Shown: piece by piece, positions 46,301-58,449 of the stretch
Numbering within the stretch: position 1 is the stretch's first letter
How the letters are laid out: each line of letters begins with the position of its first letter
Origin: Siphonodentalium dalli
Taxonomy: Eukaryota; Mollusca; Scaphopoda; Gadilida; Siphonodentaliidae
Direction of reading: 5' to 3'
Assembly (NCBI GenBank): GCA_032622095.1
Contig: CP136069.1
Coordinates: forward strand, 1,180,001 to 1,244,000
Length of the DNA: 64,000 nucleotides
The notes under the pieces: model-generated
Told to the model about the DNA's origin: nothing
Seen by the model: the letters and a program-made list of their open reading frames with translations, nothing else
Database searches by the model: none
Made by a program: the position numbers and the translations under genes

Positions 46301-47990
46301 TTTTTAATGTTTTACACACACAACGGCTCTTCTTGAAACGTTCAGATTAGCCAAACGTCGAGTAAATAAAAACTTTAGATAAACTAACCACAGTTAAAGT
46401 CTTGCCCTACCGTCATCTTAGCAAATTAACTGGACCACTTAACCAGGGGTTGTGTGAGATTGAATTTTATAAAATATTCTCATTCGGCTCAGTAACATTT
46501 GAAACAATTGGGGCTATATGCATATATGTACTAGCCTTAATATTGCTGAGTTTACCTTTTAGTCAAATTGGGCATATGAATCCCAAGTATCAGTCAACAT
46601 GGGGGTACCCAGTGAATCTTGCCCATGGGTACCTCTTAAATTATCACCTAAATTGCCCCATGCAAGCCAATGCCTGGTAACATACATGTATATGTTGGTG
46701 TTGAGATCCTATTCACCACGAGACCAATATATCAATCACCCCTTGCACCCCCATATGATCACTCCCAGCCCCAGACCTGAATTTTGTTTACCTTAATTAA
46801 CATCTAATGGCCAGCTATTCGAATTTCATCATACAATAATAGAAGTTTGGAGAATTGTCCTACCTACATGAAGTTTATCTTCCTACCACTGGCCATTAGA
46901 TGTTAAGGTAGAAAATATTCAGTAAACTTGGTACAAAAAATCCAATGCCTCTGCTGAAAATCAGGCTTCCTTGTTACCAACTGACCAATGACAATTTATT
47001 GATGAGTCATATTAAATGATAAAATGAGAGTATCTGGCTTCTACATGTTAAGGTAAGAAAAATCAGACAAGGGTGTGATCAGGGTGGGCGGGGATGTAAC
47101 AAATGTTTTCTTCCCAGGGATGTGAAGGGTGAGAAACTGTTACACTGGTTTGTTGGCTGGTAATATATCACAATATTGAGATATCATATCATAGTTCATC
47201 AATGGTCTGTCATAATCGCCAATTAGCTTAATACTGCAGGTGCCATTGTTTAGTCAGTGAATGATGACCCAGAGGCTAACCCATGTCTGTGCTGACTGTA
47301 ATCAAAACACCATGTAATATTGCACTCACTTGAAATATCAGATATCTGGACTGAAACAGTTAGGATGTTTTAATGATGGCAAGATGTAATACTATTGGTG
47401 TTCCCAGAATGGTGGGTCCTAAAATAGTAGAACAAAATTTCAACTTTTTATCAATATTTTATTCCTTACCCCACTGGACCAGGCTAAATTAAATTGAATG
47501 AATGCAAACCATATTCATTGTGAAATTATCTAAATGCATCCAAAAATGTTTCTGTTGCATTTTTTATATATATGTTTGTTGTTGTTTTTAACATGTTTGA
47601 TATGCTGTGTGAGTTCACTTTAAGAGGAATTTCTAAAACGAGTTCAAAACTAGGCCCTGCAATACATGTTTACCAGTTACAAGTGCAGTAATGGCATTTG
47701 ATTGTAATTTTTAGGCATTACAATTTACCAAACTAAATCAAATATTAACCAATCTCAACCAAATATTAACGGATTTAGATTATTTTTTAGTATATTTTGA
47801 AAATGCCTATCCCCATTTTTTTTCTGGAGACTGGTATCCCCAACTTTGCCCAACTAGGCGGGTGATTAAAAGCATGTTCTCATGCAGGTATTAACTCCCT
47901 CATCGAACATTTGTTCATACTATATAGTTGTATATTTCTTGGGCAAATAAAAACCTCCCTACCCCATCAAATTTTTCATATATGATTGAC
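46300..47990. other. Unannotated stretch with a small inverted repeat
   Basis: No gene is seen. 'TTAACATCTAATGGCCAG' (about 46797) and 'CTGGCCATTAGATGTTAA' (about 46897) form an inverted pair around a ~80-bp loop, perhaps a small MITE remnant. Confidence 0.5.
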
Positions 47991-48850
47991 TGAGAACATA
48001 GAGTGCAGGCAGGAAAAAACACCAGGATACAAGGACCAGGTGGGTGGGTTTTTCTGAATGCCAATAGCAGATTTTTCCATTGCCATGTACCTGTTTCTCC
48101 AAATCCATGTTTAAAGATAAATTATGACTACTAAAATGATTTTAAATGTACAGACTTATAAACTGGACAAATATAAAGCATTAATCTAGTGAAGGGGGCT
48201 CTAATTTCAATATTTACACAACAATTGTTCTTTTATAACACAATATCATGGGGTGGGTTCCGCTTCTTACGAGGAAAAAATTGAACTGAAAAAAATAAAA
48301 GATTCCATCAATTCTCATTGATGTATTTTACATTAAATTATAGCTGCAATGCCAATGTCAGCTCATTATATTCTTCTGTTAAATTAAATGGTATGATAAA
48401 ACAGATTTCCTGAACATGTATTATTGTAGGATGTTTATCATTGGATAGATGGGACCTTGAATACCTACCGATATAATGAAAAGCTGAGTAATTGAACATA
48501 ACATGATAATTATTTCAAAACAAGTATTCATCTTTGAGATGACAACATTTTAATTCGGTATTACTATTTCTGCCACATGGGCTTGTAATGCACACCATTG
48601 CCCACCCCCTTTCCAAACCTGCACTGCCCTTATGCATCGTCCCTATAGGATATATTTGTGCCTGCTCTATACATAATGTATTATACATGTACCTCATCAT
48701 AATCATGTATACAACGCAAAGTAGGAACATATATACTAGTAGGTATGGTGCATACCATCTGTGGGTGGGCGTAAATATGCTATACATGTATGGCGTAGTA
48801 AGGGTAGTGTGGTTGGGGGTTGTGGCTGAGCAGCGACACAACATGAGAGA
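47990..48850 (+). repeat. Segmental duplication, copy 2 (empty site)
   Basis: This is the counterpart of 43250-44560. It keeps the uninterrupted sequence (about 48260-48274) where copy 1 has the 450-bp MITE. Like copy 1, it lies next to CTTAAG palindromes. Confidence 0.7.
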
Positions 48851-48908
48851 ATATGCTGTTGTACATGCACATCTTTGTCGCATATTTGATGCGGGTAACC
48901 TATGGGTA

Positions 48909-49863
48909 TATGGGAAGCCAAATTGACATTTAATAAATAATTGAGCTTAAGTGCAATAAGGAATCCCTTATTGCGCTTAAGCGCAATAAGGGAAGATCTG
49001 ATTGCGCTTATTAAAACGCAATAAGGAAATTCCTTATTGCGCTTAAGCACAATAAGTAATATCTTATTGCACTTAAGCGCAATAAGGAATATCTTATTGC
49101 GCTTAAGCGCAATACAGAATATCTTATTGCGCTTAAGTATTCTTATTGCGCTTAAGTGCAATAAGGAATATCCTTATTGCACTTAAGCACAATAAGAGCT
49201 AATTACACTTAAGCGCAATAAGGAATATTCCTTATTGCGCTTAAGTGCAATTACCCATATTACATAAACTCCCTATAATTCAAATGGTGTAGTCCATGGT
49301 ACAATGGGTGGAGCAAATATGGGATAATTATATTTGCAGAGGGGTGATCGCAATAAGGAATGTCTTATTGCGCTTAAAAATCCCTTATTGCACTTAAGCG
49401 CAATAAGGGAAGATCTAATTGCGCTTAAGCGCAATAATAATATTCCTTATTGCGCTTAAGCCCAATAAGAGATTCCTTATTGCGCTTAGGCAAAAAAAAT
49501 ATATACCTGTGTTTAGGGTTTCCCTACCTACCCTAGAAAAAGGTGACTACCCCTGCCTACCCAAAACTTTTTATTGGACTAGACACAGATAACTTCTTCT
49601 TTTTTTCAGTGGGAAGGGCATCAAAACGTACCTTACCCATTTTCAAACCTCTCCTATAAATTTTTTTGAAGTTTTATTGATCTAGTGCTCTGACTAATTC
49701 AAGTGCAATTTTAGATCTCCCTGTATATGGCTTCCCATATACCCATAGGGATTCCTTATTGCGCTTAAGCCCAATTATTTATAAATGTGAATTTGGCATC
49801 CCATATGGCTATGGATGCTTGGGATGCCAAATTATTTATTAAATGTCAATTTGGCTTCCCATA
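48909..49863. mobile_element. Foldback block filled with CTTAAG palindromes
   Basis: The outer ends are a perfect 34-bp inverted repeat (48909-48942 and 49830-49863, with 'GGGAAGCCAAATTGACAT'). Inside, about 20 palindromes of the type 'TTGCGCTTAAGCGCAA', separated by TAAGGAATATCCTTA-like links, occupy 48943-49260, 49350-49490 and about 49750-49780. Links are themselves partly palindromic, so either strand can fold into many alternative hairpins. A ~230-bp non-palindromic segment interrupts at 49500-49740. No ORF reaches a meaningful size. Confidence 0.85.
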
Positions 49864-49869
49864 GGATGC

Positions 49870-50330
49870 TGAACTGTATTGACAAATTTAGTTAATAATT
49901 GTTTTGTAATTTTCTGGTGCTTACCTGATTTGGATTATTCATTTCATCCTGCATGCTCACACACTGCTAACCAAGAAAAAACCACGTAACCCACATGCAA
50001 CGAAGGTGACTCTCAAGATATTATACACTGGTATGTCTCTCCAGCAATTACTTCACACATCTGGAATGGTTGCTAATTAGGCCATTCATGAGTCAGAATG
50101 ATATCTATTGTGTAGACACACTGCAGAAAGTCCTAATCCCTTAATCCCTTAATGGGTTTGAGATAATGAAGGTGCAGTGATACACAGCTAATTTCACAGG
50201 TTTTAGAGTAAGTTCTATAAGGTCTGCAGAAGTTCATTTTAAGTGTGAGGGTTTAATTATTTTTTGTAGTAAAGGTCAGAGTACCCATATATTACATAAA
50301 CCCATTATATACTATTCAGTGTTTAAAATA
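49870..50330. other. Unannotated stretch
   Basis: No recognisable gene or repeat. Confidence 0.5.
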
Positions 50331-50334
50331 TACA

Positions 50335-50900
50335 TGTGTGTGTGTGTGTGTATACATGTATATACTTTATAGAATCGAAAACGGCTACACCGATCGAGAC
50401 CAAACTTCCCATCTAAGGGTAAAAACCCACGGGAATGGTCGTCGCGGCGTTTTGGAGAAGCTCCGAGCACCCGTTCTCCACTCTCATTCACAAAAACGGC
50501 ACTGTTGGTTTAATCGCGTTGATAGTCAAAGAGCGTTCATATCCGCAGTGTCGTTGATAAAGAGCGTATGCGTGTAATGCGATTCTTACGTCTGTGTCCG
50601 GGCGTGAGCGTATGTATCCAGACATGAGCGTGTTGTGTGATTCTTACGTACTTAGGGCTTCCTAGGAACGGGGGAGATTTTCATCGGGTCAGTTTTTCCG
50701 CCCGAGGTGATCTTCACCTTGAAACGGGTACACACAAATTATATATATGTGTGTGTCCTTTATAGACTCGAACCGATTGAGCTCAAACTTGCTATACCTA
50801 CAGGAAGTGTCATGGACGGGTTAAATTGTGACCCCGACCTGACCTTGACCTTGAAAATGATCAATTCAAGGTAAAATTGAAAAACAAAAAATTAAATTAA
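50335..50900 (+). repeat. Dispersed repeat with TGACCTTGACCTTGA
   Basis: A GTGTGTGTAT tract leads into 'TAGAATCGAAAACGGCTAC' and later 'TAGACTCGAACCGATTGAG'. The end has 'GACCTTGACCTTGAAAATG' and 'CAATTCAAGGT'. Related sequence occurs at 62336-63205. Confidence 0.6.
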
Positions 50901-50929
50901 AAAATTAATTCACAATTAACTCATTGAAA

Positions 50930-51047
50930 CAGGGGGGGGGGAACTGCAACTGCAGACACAGGGTGGAAAAAACTGTTTTCTTCGGTTTGGGTACCCCCCC
51001 CCCCCCCAAAAAAACAGCAAAAACTGCAGTTTTTTCCACTGACCATT

Positions 51048-51079
<32 letters not shown>
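50930..51079. repeat. Poly-G and poly-C tracts
   Basis: G run at about 50931, C run at about 50994 and a C run of about 29 at 51051-51079, within 150 bp. Encoded poly-Gly and poly-Pro frames are artefacts of composition. Confidence 0.8.
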
Positions 51080-51084
51080 GAAAA

Positions 51085-51820
51085 ATCAAATCTACCCCAG
51101 CCGGACAACAACTCGGTTTGACTGGAAACCGAAACAAACACCAGAGCATACAATTCACGAGAAGGTGCTAGGTAACTTAGTTTCGATTAATATGACTAAA
51201 ATGGTCATTGTCTACCAGTAGAACGCAGATTTGTACCTCGTGATGTCATGACATGTACAAACATGTATATTGGTATGCACTTTAAAAAATGACAACTAGT
51301 CATTACCTCGACTTTGAAAAAGATGCAAATGAGATGAGTGAGATACCAGCATATAACTGTTTTCTGATACCATTGGAGGGAAATTGTTTAATACATGGGA
51401 TAGTTCTGCAGTAAAAATTTGCCAGATAAGCGATCGCAGGGTAGAATTCTGCATTCGACTGGTAGACACTGACATAGTCGGCATTATTAAGAGGGTTAAT
51501 GGGGTCAATATCACATGTAAACCAAGACAGTGGTTTTCCAAAATTGTTTTAGGTGGATTGTACTACTCATGTATATATGATTTGGATATTAAGGTTAATC
51601 CATATTCTATAAAATGAGAGAAAATTTAAGTTGTGAGTCTGAAAATACATATTTGGAAAAAAATTACATGCAAATTTTTTCCGATTTTTAACCTGCTAGT
51701 ATAATATAAAGAGCGTGTGTCTATGATATAAAGAGCGTTTATACTCTTATTGCCTTGATTATCTCCGGTCATTTATCTCCTTTTGAGAAGAAAGGAGATT
51801 CCATTTTCCCACACAACAAA
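51085..51820. other. Unannotated stretch
   Basis: Short open frames only, with no recognisable domain or repeat. Confidence 0.5.
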
Positions 51821-51825
51821 AACAT

Positions 51826-52660
51826 CCTGGGGACTTTAAATCATTTGTAACACGTGTAACACCCATCTACAAGCGGTCTCTCTGGTATCTCAGAAATAAT
51901 GTAACACTTGTAATGCTTTGTAACATGTAGCTACACTGAGACGGTAGAAATAAAATAGGCTGCGGTTTTCTACTGGGACTTTAAATCATTTGTAACTTTT
52001 GTAATATCCATCTACGAGCAGTCTCTCTCTGATATCTCAGAAATAATGTAACACTTGTAACGCTTTGTAACATTTCGCTACACTGAGACGGTAGAAATAA
52101 AATAGGCTGCGGTTTTCTACTGGGACTTTTAATCATTTGTAACACTTGTAACACCCATCAACGAGCGGTCTCTCTGGTATCTCAGAAAATATTGTAACAC
52201 TTGTAACGCTTTGTAACATGTCGCTACGCTGAGACGGTAGGAATAAAATAGGCTGCGGTTTTCTACTGGGACTTTAAATCATTTGTAACATTTGTAACAC
52301 TTGTAACACCCGTCTACGAGCGGTCTCTCTGGTATCTCAGAAATAATGTAACACTTGTAACACATTGTAACATGTCGCTACACTGAACACGGTAGAAAAA
52401 AATAGGCTTCGGTTTTCTACTAGGACTTTAAATCATTTGTAACATTTGTAACATTTGTAACACCCGTCTACGAGCGGTCTCTCTGGTATCTCAGAAATAA
52501 TGTAACACTTGTAACACATTGTAACATGTCGCTACACTGAACACGGTAGAAAAAAATAGGCTGCGGTTTTCTACTGGGACTTTAAATCATTTGTAACACT
52601 TGTAACACTGTTACAAAATGCCTAGTGGAGGAAAAATGTACCGGATTCATGCAATATATG
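51826..52660 (-). repeat. 154-bp satellite array, inverted second locus
   Basis: About five units of the satellite at 31945-33630 lie here on the opposite strand. They end with the same leader ('GGAGGAAAAATGTACCGG') and the same 'GTCCCCAG' at the other side. Unit variants here ('GAGACGGTAGAAATAAAATA') match the last units of the first array, such as the one near 33500. The TA-type MITE 52661-53050 abuts the leader. Confidence 0.9.
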
Positions 52661-53050
52661 CCGCTGGACAAAACAAGTGTCCATTGGCACCGCGGTGTAT
52701 TTGCCGTTCGGCCGCTGTGTCAGAGTTAGTAATAGTAACTGCAGTTGAGCACCGCGGCCGAACGGCAAGTACACTGCGGCCAAACGGCAAGTTCACTGCA
52801 GCCAAAAGGCAACTACCCTCGCGGTCGAATGGCATGTACTAGTACACAGTGGTTAGATTTCTGGTTTGTATTGTCTTGTATTGTAATTTTTCAGTTTGAT
52901 GAAAATACACCGTGGCAACTACACCATGCCGAATGGCAATTACACCTCGGCCCAACTGTAGTTAGCTGGTGGAGCCACGGTGTAGTTGCATTTTGGCCGC
53001 GGTGGCAACATTCACCGCAGTTAAGTTGACACTTGTTTTGTCCAGCAGGG
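52661..53050. mobile_element. Palindromic TA-flanked MITE, copy 1
   Basis: The right end is 'TTGTCCAGCAGGG' followed by TA. The left end is 'CCGCTGGACAAAACAAG'. The interior repeats 'CCGCGGCCGAACGGCAAGT' variants in both orientations, so the whole unit folds on itself. Two relatives lie at 53959 and 60550. Ends and the TA duplication suit a Tc1/mariner-driven MITE. Confidence 0.8.
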
Positions 53051-53291
53051 TACATCTACGGTATAAGTTATATAACCATGTAGTGACTCAAGTTCAGTTC
53101 TTTAACATGCACAGTGCCACACCGATGCATATACGCAGTTCTTGGAAATTTGTGTCAAAATTTGACCAAAAAAACCTGGAAAAAAAAGAAGATATCCCCA
53201 CCCCTATTTATTATTATCCTATTGACAAGTACAAAAGATGCGCGAAGGGAAGGGCTTCACGAAATTTATGATTTCATGCAATTCGTATGTA

Positions 53292-53390
53292 GCAAATTTA
53301 GTGGGCGGGTCCAAACTTTAACACTGAGGCCTATGGAAACATTTTTGGTACAAGTACATAGTTCCTTCTAACCTAACTTTAGCACACAAA
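53292..53390 (+). repeat. ~90-bp repeat shared with 61126
   Basis: 'GCAAATTTAGTGGGC', 'AACACTGAGGCC' and 'AGTTCCTTCTAACCTAA' occur in this order here and at 61126-61197. Each copy lies a few hundred bp beyond a TA-type MITE, which suggests an old segmental duplication. Confidence 0.6.
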
Positions 53391-53958
53391 ATCAAGTTTT
53401 TCGTATTTCGGCCTACCGGTATGTTGGAATATAATCTAATCGTTGTTGTCAGTTTGGCGAAGCATACATACATGTAGTTAGACATTATACTACACCAGAT
53501 TTTGATTTTATGGCCATTTTTCGCGGTGTGGAGAATATTTGCACCTAATGACCTCAGTGAGATTTTCGCACATTTATCACCAAATGTTCTGTATCTGGTG
53601 TGCTCATTTAAGTGAGGAACCACTTCACATCGATATCTTAATATCTATTGGTGGATAACTGACTATCGAAAAATACTCGATATCCCGAACAGTTTTAACC
53701 TTGTAGCTGCCAACTTGTCGACCACATGGAAATTCATAGCTTCCAGGTACGGGGGGGGGGGGGGTTATAAAAATCTGCCATTTTATTCAGAAACCCGGGA
53801 AGTTCAGTTTAACGAAGCATATAATCTGAAACAGGATTAACAAACATTGTCTATGTCGTTCAGTGCCTGCGCACCGTGGACATTAAAGGCATCTTCTGCT
53901 CGATTAATGATTATTTGTTACCCCGATTTTGAGACATTTTCCAAATAAGGTACTAGTA

Positions 53959-54306
53959 CCCTGCTGGTGTATTTGCCGTTCGGCCGCGGTGTCAGAGTTT
54001 GTAACTGCAGTTGGGCACCGTGGCTGAACGGCAAGTACACCGCAGCTGAACAGCAAGTACACTGCGGCCGAAAGGCAAGTACACCGCGGCCGAACGGCAT
54101 GTACACCGTGGTTAGATTTCTGGTTTGTATCGTTTTTTTTTCAGTTTAATGGACGTACACCGCGGCAACTACACCATGGTTGAACGACAAGTACACCGCG
54201 GCCCAACTGTTGTTAGCCGGTTGAGCTGCGGTGTAGTTGCATTTCAGCTGCGGTTGTAACGCTAACCGCACCGCGGTTAAGTGGACACTTGTTTTGTCCA
54301 GCAGGG
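53959..54306. mobile_element. Palindromic TA-flanked MITE, copy 2
   Basis: The ends are CCCTGCTGG and CCAGCAGGG, with TA at 53957-53958 and 54307-54308. Relative to copy 1, about 26 bp near the left end ('ACAAAACAAGTGTCC' region) are missing. The interior is rich in 'CGCGGCCGAACGGC'-like palindromes. Confidence 0.85.
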
Positions 54307-54399
54307 TATGTGGTGACCACGAGGCACCCATCATTTTTAATGTTGAACTGCAGACGATACTGATCAATTCCCGAATATTACTTCTTTGATTAATGAACG

Positions 54400-54695
54400 G
54401 ACATTCCCATAATTGCCGACAGCAAGGACAAATTCCCATCGAAATTTTCCTGGTAAATCAGGGGGGTGGGGTTGGAAATATTTTTCAGGCATGTATGCTG
54501 ATTTTTTTCTTTCGACCCTTCTTGGGGACCCACCCACCCCACGTCCAAAACTTGTTCTGTTTTCGGCAGTTTTGGCCGGCCATTTTTGGACACCCCACCC
54601 CCCTTAACACTAAAACAGAGATTTGCAGAGGCCCTGGGGGGGGGGGAATTCACTGTAAACAGCTGTATATGAATTTCTGTGCATACTATTAGTCA
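54400..54695. other. Unannotated, with G/C-run segments
   Basis: Short runs such as GGGGGGTGGGG (about 54461), CACCCCACCCCCC (54590) and a G run near 54637. No gene can be supported. Confidence 0.5.
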
Positions 54696-54696
54696 T

Positions 54697-57600
54697 GGAT
54701 AAGATAGATAATAATTTATTTAGTAATATATAACCAACATAACAATAAAGTGTACAAAATCAATAAAATATGGTATATATCACAGGGAGGTGGTATGACC
54801 AACTGGTCGTCTTCCTACACCTCCCATAGAGTAAACGTATTCCGACTCTGAGCTACCCCAGGACAATATGGTATTTTTTATTTGGCCTGCCAGGCTATTT
54901 ATCATATCAGACTAAAATACATTTCTTCAGTGATAGTTCTAACTATAGTCATCCAAATGAAGATATTTATCATAATTTTAATATAAATTATAGATATTAT
55001 GGATGACCAGAGAGACGACTGAAAATGACTGATGAGATAGATATTATTTTATATTTGCGGTGATCAGGGTCTTCTTGTCATAGATTCAATTCAATTAGAC
55101 TAAAAGTAATAAATTTCATGAAAAAATTTCCTGGAGTAAGGGGTTATATGGACTATTCATACATAAATGTATAGCAGTCAAAGCAGTGAAGGTTTTTACA
55201 TTTAACAGTGTCTAAATAACTATCAATAAATTCATCATATAATTCATGTTTAAATTTTGATCTAGGGCGAGTTGATTTAAACGAGGTTTCTAAGTTGTTC
55301 CAGAGTTTAGGAAAAATATGAAATGGAAGAGTTTCTGTAAATTTTGTTCTTGGTTTGGATTCGCTAATTTTACGACTCTGTCTTGTAGTCATACCAGCTT
55401 TATTTTGGATGCTATATGTTTTTTGAAGTGGAGGTGGTAGATTATTATTATACCAGTCATGCATATATAGACAAATTTTTAACTTATATAAATCTGAGGT
55501 TTTTAATATTTTACTCTTCTTGAATAAGGGATCTGTATGACTATTATATCTCCTATTATGAATGACTCGAATTGCCTTTTTCTGAAGTATTGTCAATTTA
55601 TTGAGTGTTTTCGAGTTTCCCCAAATTTCCATACCATATAACAGGTGACTATGCACCAAACAGTGATACAATTGACTTAGGCTTCTTTCAGGAAGAAAGT
55701 TTTTAGCTCTATTAATGGCATATATAGCCCTCGACATCTTATTTGCAACAGCAGATACATGATAATTAAATGTTAAATTCTCATCAATATGAATACCAAG
55801 GAACCTAAATGATTTCTCGTCACAATTGTTCCCGATTCGGTCAATACTTTGGCCATTTATGTTGAGATGATATCTGTGGCAATCAAGATTTCCACCAACA
55901 GGATGAAACAATATGTATTTGGTTTTTTTAGTATTTAAAGACAATTTATTAACTTTACATCATTTATTAAGTGATTCTAGCTGATTGTTTGTGAATTCAA
56001 AAAGGGTTTCCAGGTCTTTATTGGATGAGTAAACAGTTGTGTCATCTGCAAAGGAGAGAAGCGACAATTTAGTACTGCGATGCATATCGTTAACATAGAT
56101 AAGGAAAAGTATCGGGCCCAATACAGATCCTTGAGGGACACCAGTTACAACTAGTTGTTTGGATGATATGTAGCCATCCATATCTACATATTGGTATCTA
56201 TCATTTAGGTAACTGGCAAACCATTTTTTCATGTTTCCCCGAATGCCATAGAAGTCTAATTTGGCTAATAGTATATCATGATCTAAAGTATCAAAGGCCT
56301 TTGAAAAGTCAATAAAGGTTGCCAGAGTACTATCTTTTGTATTTTTATCATTGTTTTTAGTAACATCGCTTAGTAGCTTAAGTATGGGGTGGACAGTTGA
56401 ATGACCTTTTCGAAAGCCATATTGGTCATTATAAAATTTATCAGCAAAAAAATCTACTAATCGTCTGCAAACCACTTTCTCAAGTATTTTTGAAAAGACT
56501 GGAAGGATACTTATTGGACGATAGTTTTCTATTGATTTGATATCATTAGATTTGTACAATGGAATAACTCGAGCTACTTTCATGTCATTTGGAACAACAC
56601 CTTTTTCTATTGAAATATTTATTATGTGGCATAATGGAGATAGTATTTCACTAATAACACTTTTTATTAGAGCAGTCGACATTTCATCTTTATCTTTACT
56701 ATTTTTTTTATTTATCAATTTAACAATATCATTTAGTTCCTGTACAGTTGTAGGACGAGCAAACATGCTTCTGACAGAGGGAATATCCAAGTATTCTCTA
56801 AATTCTGATTTAGCATTACTATCTATTTGTTCTTGTTCCCGAACACCAATAGTAGAAAAAAAATTATTAAATTCCTCAGCCACAATTTTTTTATTATGTA
56901 TGTTTATGCCATTTATGTCAAAGCTCTGGGGATAATGATGTTTTTTACTACGCTGTTGGATGACCTCTCTCAATACTTCCCATGTTTTTTTCATATCAGA
57001 CTTATGAGAGTTTAAGAGATTTTCATAATAAGACTTTTTTGTATATCTTTTTATTCTATTAAAGTATTTACAATAGTTTTTATACTGTAGGATCTTACAA
57101 TTAGTTGGATCTCTCAATTGATCCCGATACAATTTCTCTTTATGTATTGATGAATTCAGGAGGCCATCTGTCATCCATGGTTGTCGTTTTATGTATTTAC
57201 GTGTGAGTTTAACTTCTTTTAGTGGAAAAGCAATATTATAAGAATTAGTGAAAATCTTCATAAAAGTGTTATATGTATAATTGGGGTCATTTGAATGAAA
57301 AATGGCATCATAGTTTTCAGAAGACAAGATACGCCTGAAACATGAAATATTTTCCTCAGTGAAGCTTCTTAGCTTCTTATTTTCTGGCTCTTGGTTTGCC
57401 TTGTAAGTAGTAGTTTCACGATAAAACATTCCAAAGTGATCACTAACATCAGCCAAAATTATCCCAGACTGAAAAGCAGATAAGGGGTCATTTATGAGTA
57501 TTTGATCAATCAGAGTTGCTGTATATGCGGTTACTCTAGTTGGTCTAAGAATAGTTGGTGAAAAACCTTCAGCAAAGACTGTATTTATAAATTCATTTGT

Positions 57601-58262
57601 TTTTACATGTAATCCAAATTTAAGAAGATCAATATTAAAGTCTCCCATTAAGAAAGCTTTTTTATGTTCAGAATTTATTCTATTCATAAGTTCTTTCATG
57701 GTCTTTATGAATCTGTCAATGTCTGCTTTAGGTTGTGTATTAGGTCTATAGATAATTCCTACAATATAAGATTTTTTGTGAGGTTCATTAATTTCGATGA
57801 ACAGTGACTCAAAAATGTGAGGAAGAAATATAGATAATTCCTCCCTAATTTAAGCCCTACTCCTCCTCTGGAATCGTCATCATCTGGTCTACATCTCTTT
57901 ATAAGAGGATGATAGTCATCTAAGGGAAAATTAATGTTATCCGGAGCTCGAAATATTTCAGTAAGTCCTATTATACCAAATTTATCTTTTTTATTTTGAA
58001 GTTCAAACATTAAAGAATTGAAAGCATCCCAATTACTGTTTAAACTTTGACAATTCAAATTAAACAATGATAACCGACTCTTGTCATCAGAAATCGTATT
58101 GTTATATTCTTCAGGTGAGAAATATTGTGTAGAATCTAGCCCGCTCAAGGGATTATCATTTATATCATTATGCACATCAGAACCCATTTCATATTTATTT
58201 ATGAAGTCATAATTTCCATTATTTTCTATCTCATCAAATCCAATGGTATTTTGATCAGCCAT
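54697..58262 (-). mobile_element. Near-complete Jockey/CR1-type LINE
   Basis: The unit holds an endonuclease-RT gene (below) and a 3' untranslated region of about 450 bp. It ends near 54697 in 'AATTATTATCTATCTTATC' (minus strand). No ORF1 is visible upstream. The right edge is placed at the start codon and could lie up to ~200 bp further. Confidence 0.75.
55153..58262 (-). pseudogene. LINE endonuclease-reverse transcriptase, one frameshift and one stop
   Basis: Three open segments form one gene of about 1035 codons. 58262-57759 carries the start of an APE-type endonuclease (NLNCQSL, LTEIF, SRGGVGL). A one-base shift near 57848 moves the frame. 57699-55960, open from about 57840, continues the endonuclease (GIIYRPN, FLMGDFNID, LIDQILIN, SDHFGM). 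The RT follows with RPISILPVFSKILE, FIDFSKAFDTLDH, TGVPQGSVLGP and the catalytic FADD at residues 550-553, counted from the ATG at 57699. A TGA then replaces the Trp expected after QLESLNK. The last segment (55944-55153) carries the thumb and C-terminal region. Only two lesions imply recent insertion. It lacks RNase H, unlike the LINE at 29 kb. No product is expected from this copy unless readthrough occurs. Confidence 0.88.
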
Positions 58263-58449
58263 TAGGAAAAATAAAAAATGTAATGAGGAAAATTCTGGCA
58301 GTCACTTGACTTACATAGATGTGATGGAGTAGTCTATAGGGCATCAGAGTCGGAATTCCATGAATAAACATTGCATAATTATTATCAACACAAGATATCA
58401 TATGAAAATAAAAATAAAAATACTTCCGGTTACACCGCATTTAAATGAC

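Noticed and set aside
48588-49161. ORFs with repeated 'LKRNKIF' or similar
   Set aside because: They are generated by the CTTAAG palindrome array and have no conserved start or domain.
50905-51158. Glycine-rich frames on the minus strand
   Set aside because: They are a by-product of poly-C/poly-G runs.
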